The translations under genes were made by a program, and so were the position numbers. The notes below the pieces were generated by a model. It saw only the letters and a program-made list of their open reading frames with translations. It was not told the DNA's origin and did not search any database. From Pseudo-nitzschia pungens (taxonomy: Eukaryota; Bacillariophyta; Bacillariophyceae; Bacillariales; Bacillariaceae), in NCBI GenBank assembly GCA_037355855.1, contig CM074767.1, forward strand, positions 744,001 through 808,000: DNA of 64,000 nt, given 5' to 3'. Below are positions 53,440 to 64,000 of the stretch, one piece after another; positions within the stretch are counted from its first letter, which is position 1, and each line of letters begins with the position of its first letter.

Positions 53440-54195
53440 CCAGCAGCACCTCTATCGCATCTCTGCACCTCGATCGCACCACTCTTAACACAACACTCGC
53501 ACCTCGATCGCACAACTCTTAACACAACACTCGCACCTCCGCCGCACCACTCTTAACACTTGCACCTCCACCGCTTAACACTGCTGCGAAACAGTGCTCC
53601 CCTCTTAACACTGCTGTAAGTCTCTTTTTATTAATCATAGCACCTCTGTCGCGTCAACATAGGAACGTTCTGCACCTCCATCGTGTCAATGCACCTCTAT
53701 CGTCGACCGATCGAGATCGATCGCAGCAACCCTCGAGTCGATCGATCGATTTCTTTTTCTACATATATCCCAGTACAAATTGTACACAAAAAAAAAATAG
53801 AATTTTTTCATTGGCTCAAATCACTGTCTGTCTGTTCCCCCTTTTCTACGTAAATCTTATGTAAAGAATTATAGTAGGCAGTTCCATTCACCCGCAGATC
53901 GTCATAATAGTACTGTTATTCTTTACACAGTTCTACAGGAGACATTTCCACCTATATCTCCACCCTCAGGAACGATCAGCACCTCTATCGCAAACCGACC
54001 GGCACCTCTATCGCCTCAAGAAAGGAACGTTCCGGCTCTCTTAACACTGCCACAACAGACTGTAAGACTCCCTCCTATTAGATAGTGTACCTCTCTTGCG
54101 CCACAAAGGAACGATCTGCACCTCTATCGTCAACCGACCGACAAGAAGCACCTCTATCGCAAACCGACCAGCACCTCTATCGAAAATCGACACGC
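53440..54195 (+). repeat. CACCTC(T/G)ATCGC dispersed/tandem repeat family
   Basis: Irregular tandem copies of a core like GCACCTCTATCGC occur here, partly in a longer unit with ACTCTTAACACAACACTCG (53470-53600). The same core reappears in the array before the 56217 gene, so both belong to one family. Confidence 0.75.
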
Positions 54196-54289
54196 ACCTC
54201 ACCTCTCGCACATTGGTTCCCCCTATTTATTTAACAACACAAGCTTACCCACCATCCCTAAGTATTGTTACTACAGCCCCTGTTTTCAA

Positions 54290-55000
54290 ACAAGCAGCTT
54301 TTCTGGTCCTTAATTGTTCCCGTGTTCCCTGCTCCCTAAGTACCTTTTTTCAAGCAAGCAGCTCCCCCGGTCCCTAAATATTCACGTGTTCCCTGCTCCC
54401 TAAGTACCTGTTTTCCAGCAAGCATCTTCCCCGGTCCCTAAGTGTTCGGCAGTTTCCTGATCCCTAAGTCTATTTGCTACATAGCACCCCCAAGTTGAAC
54501 TTCAAGTTCGACACTGTTTTCAAGCAACAGGATCCCGCTGTCCCCAGGAGCTTCTACTAAAGCCCCTGTTTTCAAACCAGCAACTCCCCTGCTCCCTAAT
54601 TGTTCGCGAGTTCCCTGCTCCCTAAGTGTATTTGCTATATAGCACCCCCGAGTTGAACTTCAACTTCGACACTATTTCCAAGACACAAGCCTCTCCCCCG
54701 GTCCCTAAATATTCACGTGCTCCCTGCTCCCTAAGTACCTGTTTTCCAGCAAGCAGCTTCCCCGGTCCCTAAGTGTTCGGCAGTTTCCTGATCCCTAAGT
54801 CTATTTGCTACATAGCACCCCCAAGTTGAACTTCAATTTCGACACTGTTTTCAAGCAACAGCATCCCTTTGTCCCCAGGAGTTTCTACTAAAGCCCCTGT
54901 TTTCAAGCCAGCACCTTCCCAGGTCCCTAAGTGTTCACGAGTTCCCTGCCCCCTAAGTACCTGTTTTCCAGCAAGCACCTTCCCTGGTCTTTAAGTGCAT
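54290..55000 (+). repeat. CCCTAAGT-containing long tandem repeats
   Basis: Diverged copies of a long unit occur, with landmarks TCCCTAAGTACCTGTTTTC, TTTGCTACATAGCACCCCC and GAGTTGAACTTCAA. The CATAGCACCCCC landmark occurs near 54480, 54640 and 54813, and a longer segment at about 54460 recurs about 335 bases later. Copies are non-coding. Confidence 0.75.
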
Positions 55001-55369
55001 CATTCAAGATTCCTCTTTTCAAGCTAATTGCCCCTGGATACTGTTCCCACTTATAAGTACTCGCGAGTTTGAACTTCAAGTTCCCTCCTGAGCCTTTTAA
55101 GTGTGCCCTGTCATTGATATCCCCCTCTCCCTAAGTTCCTCTACTAAAGCCCTTGTTTTTAACGGACAGGCGACACGATAGTTCAACCAGCACCTCTTTT
55201 CTTAAGACCGGTTCAACTGATCCGATATCAACATCCACCACACTGTAAGTGTTATTCAACAGAAAGGAATGTTCTTGCCCTCTCTTAATAATAATGGAAT
55301 GTTCTTGCCGTTTCCTAATAATAATCATCCACTGATACATTTCTTTTTAATTCTCCTAATTACCTTTGC

Positions 55370-56165
55370 ACCTCCGACGACCATTCCCCGCACCTCCATC
55401 GCATCCACCGACGAATATTCTTGGCACCTCCGACGACCATTCCCGCACCTCCCCTATCCCGCACCTCTATCCCGCACCTCCATCGCGTCCTCCGATGAAT
55501 ATTTTTCGCACCTCTATCCCGCACCTCCATCGCGTCCTCCGACGAATATTCTTCGCACCTCTATCCGCACCTCCATCGCGTCCTCCGACGAATATTCTTC
55601 GCACCTCCGACGACCATTCCCGGCACCTCTATCGCGTCCTCCCATGAATATTCTTCGCACCTCCGCGTCCTCCCATGAATATTCTTCGCACCTCCGACGA
55701 ACATTATTCGCACCTCTATCCCGCACCTCCATCGCGTCCTCCGACGAATATTCTTCGCACCTCTATCCGCACCTCCATCGCGTCCTCCGACGAATATTCT
55801 TCGCACCTCCGACGACCATTCCCGGCACCTCTATCGCGTCCTCCCATGAATATTCTTCACACCTCCGACGAACATTATTCGCACCTCTATCCCGCACCTC
55901 CATCGCGTCCTCCGACGAATATTCTTCGCACCTCTATCCGCACCTCCATCGCGTCCTCCGACGAATATTCTTCGCACCTCCGACGAACATTCTTCGCACC
56001 TCTATCCCGGACCTCCATCGCGTCCTCCGACGAATATTCTTCGCACCTCCGACGACCATTCCCCGCACCTCTATTGCGTCCTCCCATGAATATTCTTCCC
56101 TCAAACTATCTCGCACCTCCATTGTGTCCACCCATAAATTTTCTTCGCAACTCCATTGCGTCCTT
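55370..56165 (+). repeat. CATCGCGTCCTCCGACGAATATTC tandem array
   Basis: Around twenty irregular copies of a unit of roughly 30-36 bases, with cores CACCTCCATCGCGTCC and CGACGAATATTCTTCG, end about 50 bases before the start codon at 56217. Larger blocks are themselves duplicated (55700-55830 resembles 55875-56050). The position suits subterminal transposase-binding sites or a promoter/leader array. Confidence 0.8.
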
Positions 56166-56216
56166 CAATCAATTTTCTTCCCACCTCCGTCGCCTTCTCA
56201 AGCAACATCGCCTATC

Positions 56217-59200
56217 ATGTCTTCAGCCACGAAATACACACCGGTCGGCCGTGCTAAACTGGTTCACCCATCGATAGTTCTCGATACTATTCAGGAACGT
56301 CTCGCCCCCTCCACTCCGAACACGAACACCCAACCGACAATTTTGCGTGATTGTGATCTGCGACTTACCCTCTCCAAGTACTTTCCTCAGGTGTCGCCGA
56401 CCTCGGAGGAGTACCAAGCTATGATGAAGATCATGTGCTACCCCGAGACACTCGATGAAGATTCAATGCAAATCGCATTATTGAAAGCGCAACAAATGAT
56501 GCTCTCCATTTTTCCTTCTCTGGGATTCTTCGGTATGGTTCAAAGTTGGGCCGCCCCTTCTAAACGAAAGGTCCACTTCTTCCAAGACGCTCTCAACTGT
56601 GCAATAGTATTGCAAAAGGGATCGGGTTGTGCGTCTCTGATTGAGTTTCTTCATCGTGTTCGAACCTGGAAGGTGCGTGGAGCAACCGGCAAAGGTGAAT
56701 TCAACATCCAGTATGTTTCACCAGACAGAGAAGATATGATTGATGGCCATTCGTTGGTGGGATCCCTAGAGGGCTCAGTGGTTATGCTTTACCACTATCT
56801 GGAAAAGTCAGAAGCTGGTACTCTATCTGCATTTGGTCGTCGCTCCGTCTCAACCCCAAGAGAATTTGTAATCGATGGTGTTGATGGCAGTGAAGATTTC
56901 AAACAGGTCGCTTCCAACACGGGTCACTTTACCATGCGAGGTGGAGCACTAGTTGGTTATCATCTTATGGCCAGTCTACGAAAACGGATGTGGTTATCCA
57001 TTCAGCACATACAGTTGGGATACACCTTGTTCGACATTATATTCAAGACAGATCTTCCCCAGGTTCCTGACTACGAAAAGATGGATAAGGAAAAGGTTTC
57101 GATGCAGTTTCTCATGGACAGTTGCACTGAGTTGACCGACCGATCCATGTACATTTCCCTATTGGCTGATATCTGTTTTGTTTTCCAAACCCTCGATGAC
57201 ATTGAGGGTTTACGCCCCGACTTCATTCGGAAAGAGTGCTTGGGTGATTCTCCGACGACTCTCCCCCTGGCAATGAAGATTCGATCGTCTGCGTTCGATG
57301 AAGATACCAAGGCACATATTATCTCTCGGTCTTTCAAAGGTTTGGAAGACGATGTTTCTAGAAAGAGGACAGTCATCTACAACAGCACTCGCCCCAACAC
57401 TTTATTTCGCTTCCAGACTGTTCGGTATAAGGTATTCAAGTTCTGGTTGGAGTTCACCTCCCAAGCGTCTATGAAGTCAAAGGTTGATAAACTGACGGCT
57501 ACTTTGCTCTCTGGCAAGAAGCGAAAAGCGCAATCTACTGATCGAACAAGTGGTTCCTCACCCGTGGCATCTGATGATGAACAAAGTACTTCCGTTCATC
57601 CAAGTATTGAATTGCCCGAGATTCCATCACCATCCGACGTTATATCTGAGGTCCCTCTTCCACCGGAGCCAAATGTATTTGTGCCTCCAGACTCGAATGA
57701 GGCTATGGACTTTTCGTTTGATGATCTTCTCTCTCCTGTCAACAATTCACGCTGGGAAGGCCTGTGTCTGGCAGCCCCATCATACTTGAAGCTCAAGCAA
57801 GTACAGTCCTCCCTTTTTATCTCTGCCAAGGATAAAATTTACCAGGTGGAATATTCCAATCCAGATTTTTACTCAGCGTGTCGCTTGGTTGACTATGATC
57901 ATTGGAGAACGATCACCTGCAGCAATTCGTCTACCATCAAGTCAAGCCGGGCGCACATTAGAGTTTTCTCTGAGGACGTCCAATCTATTGATGAGACCAA
58001 CGTGGTGGATGTCATCCGAAGGGGATCCAGTATTTTCCATCGATTTAAATCCTTGTACAGGGGCGATATTGTCAAGCTTTTCAAGTTCATACTCTACTAT
58101 GGTGGCAAGCCAAGGCAAGGAGATGATATCCGACGCTCAATTGACAATCGAGTGTTGGAAATTGGAATTCACTGTCAGACTGGTCAACTGTACAATATTG
58201 ATTCATTCCAGAAAGCAGGAGACGATGCAGCAATTATCAAGCAGACTGTGGCTTCTCTTATGGATTTTTTGTGGAATATTGGTCAGGAAATCCAGCGGGT
58301 TGCTAAGCGACCAGCTATGGGAGGTAATCGGCAGAGAGACAGGATGTTCGGACGTCCTTTTCGAGATGCAATGGGAGCAGAGTCGTCACTGTTTCATTGC
58401 CTCACCCTGGTGGTTCAGTGTGTCTATCCCTTTCCCTGTCAGGGCAAAAAGCACAAGGATATACAGAATGACAAACTCTATCCATATTCCCAGACTGTTT
58501 GTGGCAACTGGTACTTCACCGATGGTGAAGGATACATCTACCTGTTTCAAATTCTGTGTAATTTCAGAGGGGCAGCTTCCTCTGCCTTCCCATACATGGC
58601 TCAAGTTCGTCGAATCATTGAACACATCAAGAAGTACAAGGTAACGCTGAAGGAAAGATACAACGAAGTTTTCCAACACTACAATGGGTCTGCAGTTCGT
58701 CCGATGAGTTTTCTCAGTAACCCATTGGTTTCCGACGACTTTTTCTTGCATCCATCACTTCCTTGGGAACGTCGAGAACTAGTGAAGGGTTCTGGCTTCT
58801 TTGGTGATGTGCTGACATTCCCTGTTGGTCCTTCCCGCATTCTGTCAATGTCAATGATGATTGATTCTATCTTCCTTGTCAGGGATCAGCTGTCTTTTGA
58901 TCAAATTTTGGAACTGACTTTCTTCTGTTCTTTCTACAACAACGGATCAATTGTGCATGCAATCATGTCCAGTATCAGAGATTCTGGCAACGATTTTTCA
59001 AGTGGGGAATGTCATCCATGGTACCCGTTTGAGGCAGGTATTGTTAATGTGTTGGGGAAGGGTTGCTGGCAGGGAGGGATTGAGCCCAGGTTCCAATGCA
59101 GCTCCAACACCAAGTGGGAGGTATTTTGCTCCGCCGACTCTGATAAGGATTCCATCAACCGGAAATTGTGTAAGGTATTGTACATTGGCTACGACCTTAT

Positions 59201-59920
59201 ATGCTGGATGAATGCGTTGAAGCAATCAGATTTGGTGTATGCCGAGGACATCCCGTTCCATCTTGTCACAACCAAGATGGGAAGTGTGGTCCAGGATATT
59301 CAAGATGTGGCTGCTGATGAATCTTTTGATTTTGGCCGGTTCTATCTGTCACAGTGGCTTTCCCTCATCATTGCCTTGGGATTAGCCGATTCCGGATTAC
59401 ATTTGCTTCAGCTTATCCCGCCTGCCAAGGGGACAGCATCTTACGAGCACTTCCTGAATCCAATACTGGGTGATATGGGTAGCGAGAAAACAGCAGTGCC
59501 TATACCTGAATCCAGACTTGATCCTGTGATGAAAATTACGTCACAGGAGCTTGGTTTCCCCATATATTTCCGGAATGTTATGGAGGTTCTTGGATGTGAG
59601 TCCATGGGTCATCGCGAGCTTGGCAAAAATGATGTTTTCTTGAAGGGTGGAACATTATTTGATGTGAACCTACAGTTTGGGAGTCCAATTCACAAGAAAT
59701 ATACGAAGCAGCGGTGGGAATTGACAACGCCTGTTCCACAGGTCTTTCGAATTCTTGAGGAAGGGAAATGCAAAGAAATTCGAGAGTAAGTAATCGTTTG
59801 TTTGTCAATACTAATGTACAGATTTATATAGATAATTCATCTAACCCTATTCTTTTATTGTACAGACTGTATTCCAATTTCTCGATCAACATGAATCCTG
59901 TCATGGATCAATCTATTTAG
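56217..59920 (+). CDS. Large protein of unknown family, transposon-linked
   Basis: Exon 1 56217-59785 and exon 2 59866-59920 with an 80-bp GT-AG intron give 1207 residues; without splicing it would stop after 1190 at 59789. I do not recognise the family. It is non-repetitive and globular-looking, with many aromatic residues and no signal peptide or clear membrane segment. A Ser/Pro/acidic linker around residues 430-510 (SSPVASDDEQS, LPEIPSPSD, PLPPEPNVFV) divides it into two halves. The second half has a conserved-looking VCGNWYFTDGEGYIYLFQIL. No zinc-finger, nuclease or ATPase motif was found. It is convergent with the MULE-like transposase, which suggests a second element-encoded function such as integration or targeting (inference from position only). 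The start is placed at ATG 56217, after the repeat array. Confidence 0.75.
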
Positions 59921-60042
59921 AATATATGAAACTTAATTATTATAGCGTGTTAGAGTAAGTACTTAGTGAAATTGTTTATGCGCTTATGTATGTTAAACAT
60001 TACTGATTGTGGGGTGCATTATTTCTGAGTATTGTTTACGTA

Positions 60043-63000
60043 TTACTTTTTGCACAATGATTGTACACAGAATGAATATTGACGGATACTTTCTTTTCCC
60101 TGCCTGATAAACTTTTGGTTCTGTAGCAAGGTACTGTCCGAACTCAGCCTTTCAGCAGTATTTAATATGTCCGTTGAATGTGTTAAAGCCATCTTCATCA
60201 CTGGCATGTCTCTCTCTACAACATGACGTGTCTTCCTGCGTTGCTTGAAATCATATACAATGTCGGTAATTGATTCCGCTTGGGACAGCATCCTGACTAA
60301 ATCAGCACTTCCTTCCGACCGAATGAGCTTCGAGCTGGCATTGTGGATGTTCTTCGACACCAACAACAGAATCTCAAGGGCTTCGTCACTGTGATTTGTC
60401 GAACGAGAGATTTTTGAGCGCCTCGGCCTATTATTGGGGACAACAGTCTTCATGAACTTCATTTCATCGCTCTTTCTATATTGGATATATGCAGCATGGG
60501 CACAATATAGTTTCTCGAGGTAAGTGACGCATGATCCTTCGTATACAGTGCTATTCTTGTCTCCTTCCCTACGTTTAACCTTGCACAGACTGTGTACTAG
60601 TTCAATGTACTGATACCTTTTTGTGCAATCGTTTGGCAAGTTGTCCTTGCCATTTAGTGTACACTGATACTGCCGAATCCTTTCTACAGACACGCATTGA
60701 CCCAAATAGTCTTCTGTATTTACAAACCAAGCTGATTGTTTTTCTGAATACCGAACATCAATTACTGGATCCACCTTTCTACAGAACTCCGCAAATCTCT
60801 TGAAGCTTTTGGACTTCTTGTTGAATACCCTATCTTTGTTGTCCAAAGCGTACTGTCTTGAGACAACACTGCGTGTAAGTGACATCATATATATTGCTTT
60901 AGGTAACTCATCACATAACATGGTACCCATGTTTTTTCCAACGACGCAGAGACCATCGAACTTTGATGATCCTTTCAGTTCAAGTGTTGCTCTCTCATTG
61001 GCTTGATTTTGAGGTACGCACCCGGGTATTCCTGATGCTCCAACGTACCAAATGTTGAAGTTTGGATGGTCCACATAAGATTTGAAAAATACCCTAACCA
61101 ATTCCGTTTCTCCTGCCTCTAACCACGCTTGTTTCACAAGTTCAGCGTAAGACAAGAACATCGCTTGGGACAAGCATCGATAGAGATTTCGAACATCGGT
61201 TGATGCTACACGTTCAAACCATTTTCTATCCTTACAGTGCTTGCTGTAGTCTCCGTTACCTTTCCCGATCAAGAATTTTCGCTCTATATGTGGGAAGCAC
61301 TGCGCTGCGATGGTGAATGGAAAAGCGATTAGACATGGTGTTACGAAGACCTCTGTCCGATCAGAGACAATCATTCCTTTGAAATCTATATCTTTCACCT
61401 TGAACAGTGAATTGAGGTATCGTAGAAGCATGTACAGCCCCGCCGAAAAGTATACTTCTTTCTCCGATGGGCACAGAATGAAAATCAGTGGGCGGTAAGA
61501 CCTTGTTCCCTTATCGTCAACCGAAAATACACCAAAAGTAAGGACACACCAGTCGTTTGAAATTGATCCGTGAAATCCATCGACAGACGCTGTCACCCTG
61601 TATCCGAGGTTCTTGCAAGCCAGGATGTTACCAAGCAAGGTAAGTGACGAGAAACAAATGATTTTGTCCCAGACTTGATTGTCTCTTTTTAGTTTCTGAC
61701 CCTGGAGTTTCTCAATATGTTTCAATAGGTTTTTCTCGGAATTGCTAGCTTGTTCTTGGTTAGGTGGACTGCCGTCATCCAGTACAGTCATCATATTATA
61801 TGCTTCGGAATGTGCTGATGTTACACCCTCAGTTGGTATAACTTGCAGGTACCCTTTTTCAAATAGAACGGAGCCCCATTTTTTCAAGTCCTTGTACGAG
61901 TTAACGTTCGCGTTTGCATTTGGTGGTATGCTGAATTTGTACTTTCTTTTTGTTTCCACAACATCTGACAGGTCTGTTATATGGATTGTTTTTGTACCTT
62001 CTGTTCTTTCTTTGCAGTGTTGCCGTTTAATGCTTCCGATTAATTTTTCTCTGGTTCGGAGACGGAGCTCGGGTGATGAAACTGAATGACTTTCTTCCGC
62101 TACTAGTTGTTTCAATGTTTCACCAGCAAGAACGGACGGTTGTAGCTTGGGTTTGTCGGTCATGATGTTGTTCAGAACTATCTTGTCCGATGCCGACAGA
62201 CCACGGTCTTTTCTAGTGTAAGCACTACATTCGCATGTTCTGTCGACGTTAACCTTCAGCGCAAACCTTTCACCACGTCTGTCCTCCACATGAGCACGAC
62301 ATTTGCCTCTGGTCTTAGAGGTAATGTAACATTGGTACTCATAAGTAGTCCCAGGTGGTAAGTACTTTCTGTTCTTCTTAGAGGACCGTTGACATAGGGT
62401 TGGATACTTTGTGTTCATGTAAGCAACGGCCTCTAACTTGGAATCGAATCTCGTGGCGTTCGCAGTTTTCCAGTTGAAATTCTTTCTTTTGGCGGATTTA
62501 GGTACTATCTTCTGTTTCAACGTGTCCCTTCCGGTTGCAGATGATCCTGTGGTTGGACACGTTGCGGAAATACTGATAACTGATGTTTCTTTGGACGGGT
62601 TGCTGTCAGTAGTAGTGGAGTTGTTTGATTCTTTACACTGATTGCTCGTTTCCATTGGTACAGTTGTCGTTTCGTTCGTTCTAGTAGCCATTGGCGGAGG
62701 TTTCTTTCTGGCTTCGGAGTTGATAGATGTACTGCCGGAATGTTGAACTTCATTGATTTGGTAAGTTGTCTGTGGTGAGGTGATTGACTGGAACAAGGAT
62801 GACCTTTTTCGAGGCAACAATAAACCATGACTTGATGGCAACATGTGTGCAATGTGATTAGATTTATTCTTTGACTTGATGTAGGATGCAGAAAGCTTGT
62901 TCTTCAAATTCTGTTTCTCCTGTTGGTCGACCGAAAGTTTGTCAACAACTCTGAAACGTTCTTCAAGCAGCAACTGGCCTGGCGATTTGTTGTGATTGTC

Positions 63001-63213
63001 TTGTCGACTATTGGTTTTCTCCGAATCGACAGCTAGGGAGAGAAACATGCCAGCCGTTTGGGGCGACAAGTCACCGGTTTCCACAAACAGTGATCTGGCC
63101 GCATTCCACCCAATGGAGTTGGCAGGGGGTGATTGGTTGCTAGACAATGGGCGGTGAATTTGCTTTGTCGTTGTTGTACCCTTAGAGGAACGCTTCGGTG
63201 TGACCGGTGACAT
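60043..63213 (-). CDS. MULE-like DDE transposase
   Basis: 1056 residues from the ATG at 63213 (MSPVTPKRSSKG); an in-frame ATG at 63417 would add a poorly supported leader. A putative zinc-binding DNA-recognition part has Cys295, Cys305, His308, Cys327 and Cys329. The catalytic core looks like Mutator-like DDE transposases: TASVDGFHG (Asp545), RPLIFILCPSEKEVYFSAGL, MIVSDRTE (Asp618), CFPHIERKF, and NQANERATLELKG (Glu740). D-D spacing is 73 and D-E 122. Such enzymes cut and paste the element in the nucleus. The N-terminal 290 residues are polar and probably disordered. No frameshift or stop interrupts it, so it may be functional. A distant DDE family other than MULE is possible, and only a profile search could decide. 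Confidence 0.75.
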   Translation of the reverse strand: MSPVTPKRSSKGTTTTKQIHRPLSSNQSPPANSIGWNAARSLFVETGDLSPQTAGMFLSLAVDSEKTNSRQDNHNKSPGQLLLEERFRVVDKLSVDQQEKQNLKNKLSASYIKSKNKSNHIAHMLPSSHGLLLPRKRSSLFQSITSPQTTYQINEVQHSGSTSINSEARKKPPPMATRTNETTTVPMETSNQCKESNNSTTTDSNPSKETSVISISATCPTTGSSATGRDTLKQKIVPKSAKRKNFNWKTANATRFDSKLEAVAYMNTKYPTLCQRSSKKNRKYLPPGTTYEYQCYITSKTRGKCRAHVEDRRGERFALKVNVDRTCECSAYTRKDRGLSASDKIVLNNIMTDKPKLQPSVLAGETLKQLVAEESHSVSSPELRLRTREKLIGSIKRQHCKERTEGTKTIHITDLSDVVETKRKYKFSIPPNANANVNSYKDLKKWGSVLFEKGYLQVIPTEGVTSAHSEAYNMMTVLDDGSPPNQEQASNSEKNLLKHIEKLQGQKLKRDNQVWDKIICFSSLTLLGNILACKNLGYRVTASVDGFHGSISNDWCVLTFGVFSVDDKGTRSYRPLIFILCPSEKEVYFSAGLYMLLRYLNSLFKVKDIDFKGMIVSDRTEVFVTPCLIAFPFTIAAQCFPHIERKFLIGKGNGDYSKHCKDRKWFERVASTDVRNLYRCLSQAMFLSYAELVKQAWLEAGETELVRVFFKSYVDHPNFNIWYVGASGIPGCVPQNQANERATLELKGSSKFDGLCVVGKNMGTMLCDELPKAIYMMSLTRSVVSRQYALDNKDRVFNKKSKSFKRFAEFCRKVDPVIDVRYSEKQSAWFVNTEDYLGQCVSVERIRQYQCTLNGKDNLPNDCTKRYQYIELVHSLCKVKRREGDKNSTVYEGSCVTYLEKLYCAHAAYIQYRKSDEMKFMKTVVPNNRPRRSKISRSTNHSDEALEILLLVSKNIHNASSKLIRSEGSADLVRMLSQAESITDIVYDFKQRRKTRHVVERDMPVMKMALTHSTDILNTAERLSSDSTLLQNQKFIRQGKESIRQYSFCVQSLCKK

Positions 63214-63470
63214 GTTGAGGTAAGACTGTTTTTGGGAAAAGATGGTTTTATCAAAGCTGACTATTAATTTGTGATAAGAAACCAGTCGCAACAGGATGAC
63301 TGGTTGCTGAATGATTGCAAATCTAACGGATATAGGCTGATCAATGTGAATCGTGTTGCAATCCATTCGGACACAGGTCCGCGTGGAACTGAAGACAAAA
63401 TAGTTGATGTGTCCCAATATTTTGACGTGCGGGCGTTGAATCAGATTGGCACCGCCATTGATGTCGATTG

Positions 63471-63554
63471 AATCTTGTTACTGGTGAGCAATGAATCAAA
63501 TTATTGGCGCGTAATCTTGTCACGGGTGAGCTATGAATGTAATTGTTGGCGCCT
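63471..63554. repeat. 42-bp diverged tandem repeat
   Basis: Two adjacent 42-base units (63471-63512, 63513-63554) share AATCTTGT...GGTGAGC.ATGAAT...TTGGCGC with about eight differences. They lie about 260 bases upstream of the transposase start, where subterminal repeats would be expected. Confidence 0.75.
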
Positions 63555-63556
63555 TT

Positions 63557-63613
63557 TTAGCTGAGCTAATATTGTAGCAGTGGCGCCATATTAGCTGAGC
63601 TAATATTGTAGCA
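63557..63613. repeat. 23-bp identical direct repeat with GGCGCC between
   Basis: The 23-base string beginning TTAGCTGAGCTAATATTG occurs at 63557-63579 and 63591-63613 without a mismatch. A GGCGCC palindrome sits between the copies (63582-63587) and another just before the first (63548-63553). Possible transposase-binding sites. Confidence 0.8.
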
Positions 63614-64000
63614 ACCAGAGTAGACGGGATCCGTTGAAAATATTGTTATGGTTCGCTAGCATACTCAATGACAATTGTTAATAAATGAATGAAATATCAA
63701 AACTGGCTGATTGCGGACAACATTTGGCGGTGAAAATGTTGAGGTTGAAAATTCCCTATTTCTTTTCGGAAGGGCTTACATCTGAATAGATAGCAGATGC
63801 ACTGATCTGGGAATTAATGGTATCTATCATGGATAGAGCATCATCCACACCTCCACGGTAGCTCCAAATAAGATGTTTGATAAAGTTGGATTCTGTCATT
63901 TTTTGTGAACGATATTTGTTTGAACAGAATGTCTAGTGTAAGTGACTATGAACCAATTGAATGATTTATATTGAGGTGGACTTCTAGGAGTAAAAATGGA

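Larger units (their letters stand above)
52343..56216. other. Long non-coding stretch, promoter and repeat field
   Basis: The first part (52343-53300) is the NRT2 upstream region, with two tandem duplications and a cluster of four TACTTCGTA words (53240-53285). From about 53430 it becomes a field of at least three repeat families leading up to the large gene at 56217. An open frame from 55269 runs through the last array into that gene but encodes only a repeated Pro/Ser/Arg peptide and is treated as non-coding. Confidence 0.6.
53400..63660. mobile_element. Putative two-gene Mutator-like DNA transposon
   Basis: A MULE-like transposase gene (60043-63213) and a large gene of unknown family (56217-59920) are convergent with only 122 bases between their stops. 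Repeat families lie left (53.4-56.2 kb) and right (63.47-63.61 kb). Convergent two-gene organisation is known from maize MuDR (mudrA/mudrB). No terminal inverted repeats or target-site duplication could be matched by eye, so both borders are approximate, and the right end could lie beyond the window. Both genes are open, which suggests a young or active copy. Confidence 0.5.
63214..64000. other. Transposase upstream region and window end
   Basis: Contains the presumed transposase promoter, the direct repeats at 63471-63613, and then AT-rich sequence to the window edge without a recognised gene. The right border of the element may be here or beyond. Confidence 0.5.

Noticed and set aside
55269..56216. 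N-terminal extension of the 56217 gene by 316 codons
   Set aside because: It translates the tandem array into a repeated Pro/Ser/Arg peptide; all three frames of the array are similarly open, and a good ATG follows directly after it.
1..64000. tRNA, rRNA and snRNA genes
   Set aside because: A few GGTTCGA-like strings were inspected but none sat in a cloverleaf context; no conserved rRNA or U-RNA segments were recognised.

Overview
The window looks like nuclear DNA of a diatom, most likely a raphid pennate close to Fragilariopsis or Pseudo-nitzschia; the species is inference. The supporting signs are two HSF-type transcription factors with the diatom-style DNA-binding domain, a DUF6824 protein, and three plastid presequences with the signal-peptide/Phe cleavage signature (ASAFAP-like). 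There is also an NRT2 nitrate transporter, a secreted Gly/Tyr/Lys repeat protein resembling silica-associated proteins, short GT-AG introns of about 50-190 bp, and AT-rich spacers full of short palindromic words.

Layout. 1-8.7 kb: HSF factor, then a four-exon ATP-citrate lyase. 8.8-18 kb: two GC-rich minus-strand genes, a GT25-like glycosyltransferase with a long acidic low-complexity N-terminus and a UBE2O/BIRC6-type ubiquitin-conjugating protein. 20.4-26.3 kb: plastid-targeted SET protein, an imperfect 33-bp hairpin, DUF6824 protein, plastid-targeted LON-domain protein. 28.4-31 kb: one three-exon minus-strand gene joining an M11 (gametolysin) metalloprotease to a lamin-tail domain. 32-34.5 kb: the silaffin/cingulin-like repeat protein, broken in this sequence by three single-base frameshifts. 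36.8-39.8 kb: VPS25 (ESCRT-II) and a patatin-like lipase. 41.5-42.5 kb: a second HSF gene with one intron and one frameshift. 44.9-52.3 kb: PCIF1/CAPAM-like cap methyltransferase, an unrecognised basic coiled-coil protein, a thylakoid-lumen CreA-family protein, and NRT2.

53.4-63.7 kb is an accessory block. Two large convergent genes lie tail to tail, a 1207-residue protein of unknown family and a MULE-like DDE transposase. A 2.8-kb field of tandem repeats flanks the left side and short direct repeats carrying GGCGCC lie at the right. The arrangement resembles two-gene Mutator-type transposons. It and the repeat protein at 32-34.5 kb are the best candidates for something undescribed.

Most genes are separate housekeeping or regulatory loci without operon-like links. 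A shared theme is plastid and carbon/nitrogen metabolism: citrate lyase makes cytosolic acetyl-CoA, NRT2 imports nitrate, and the SET, LON and CreA proteins are predicted to be plastid-directed. Gene models were built by reading frames and splice sites by eye; no database search was run.
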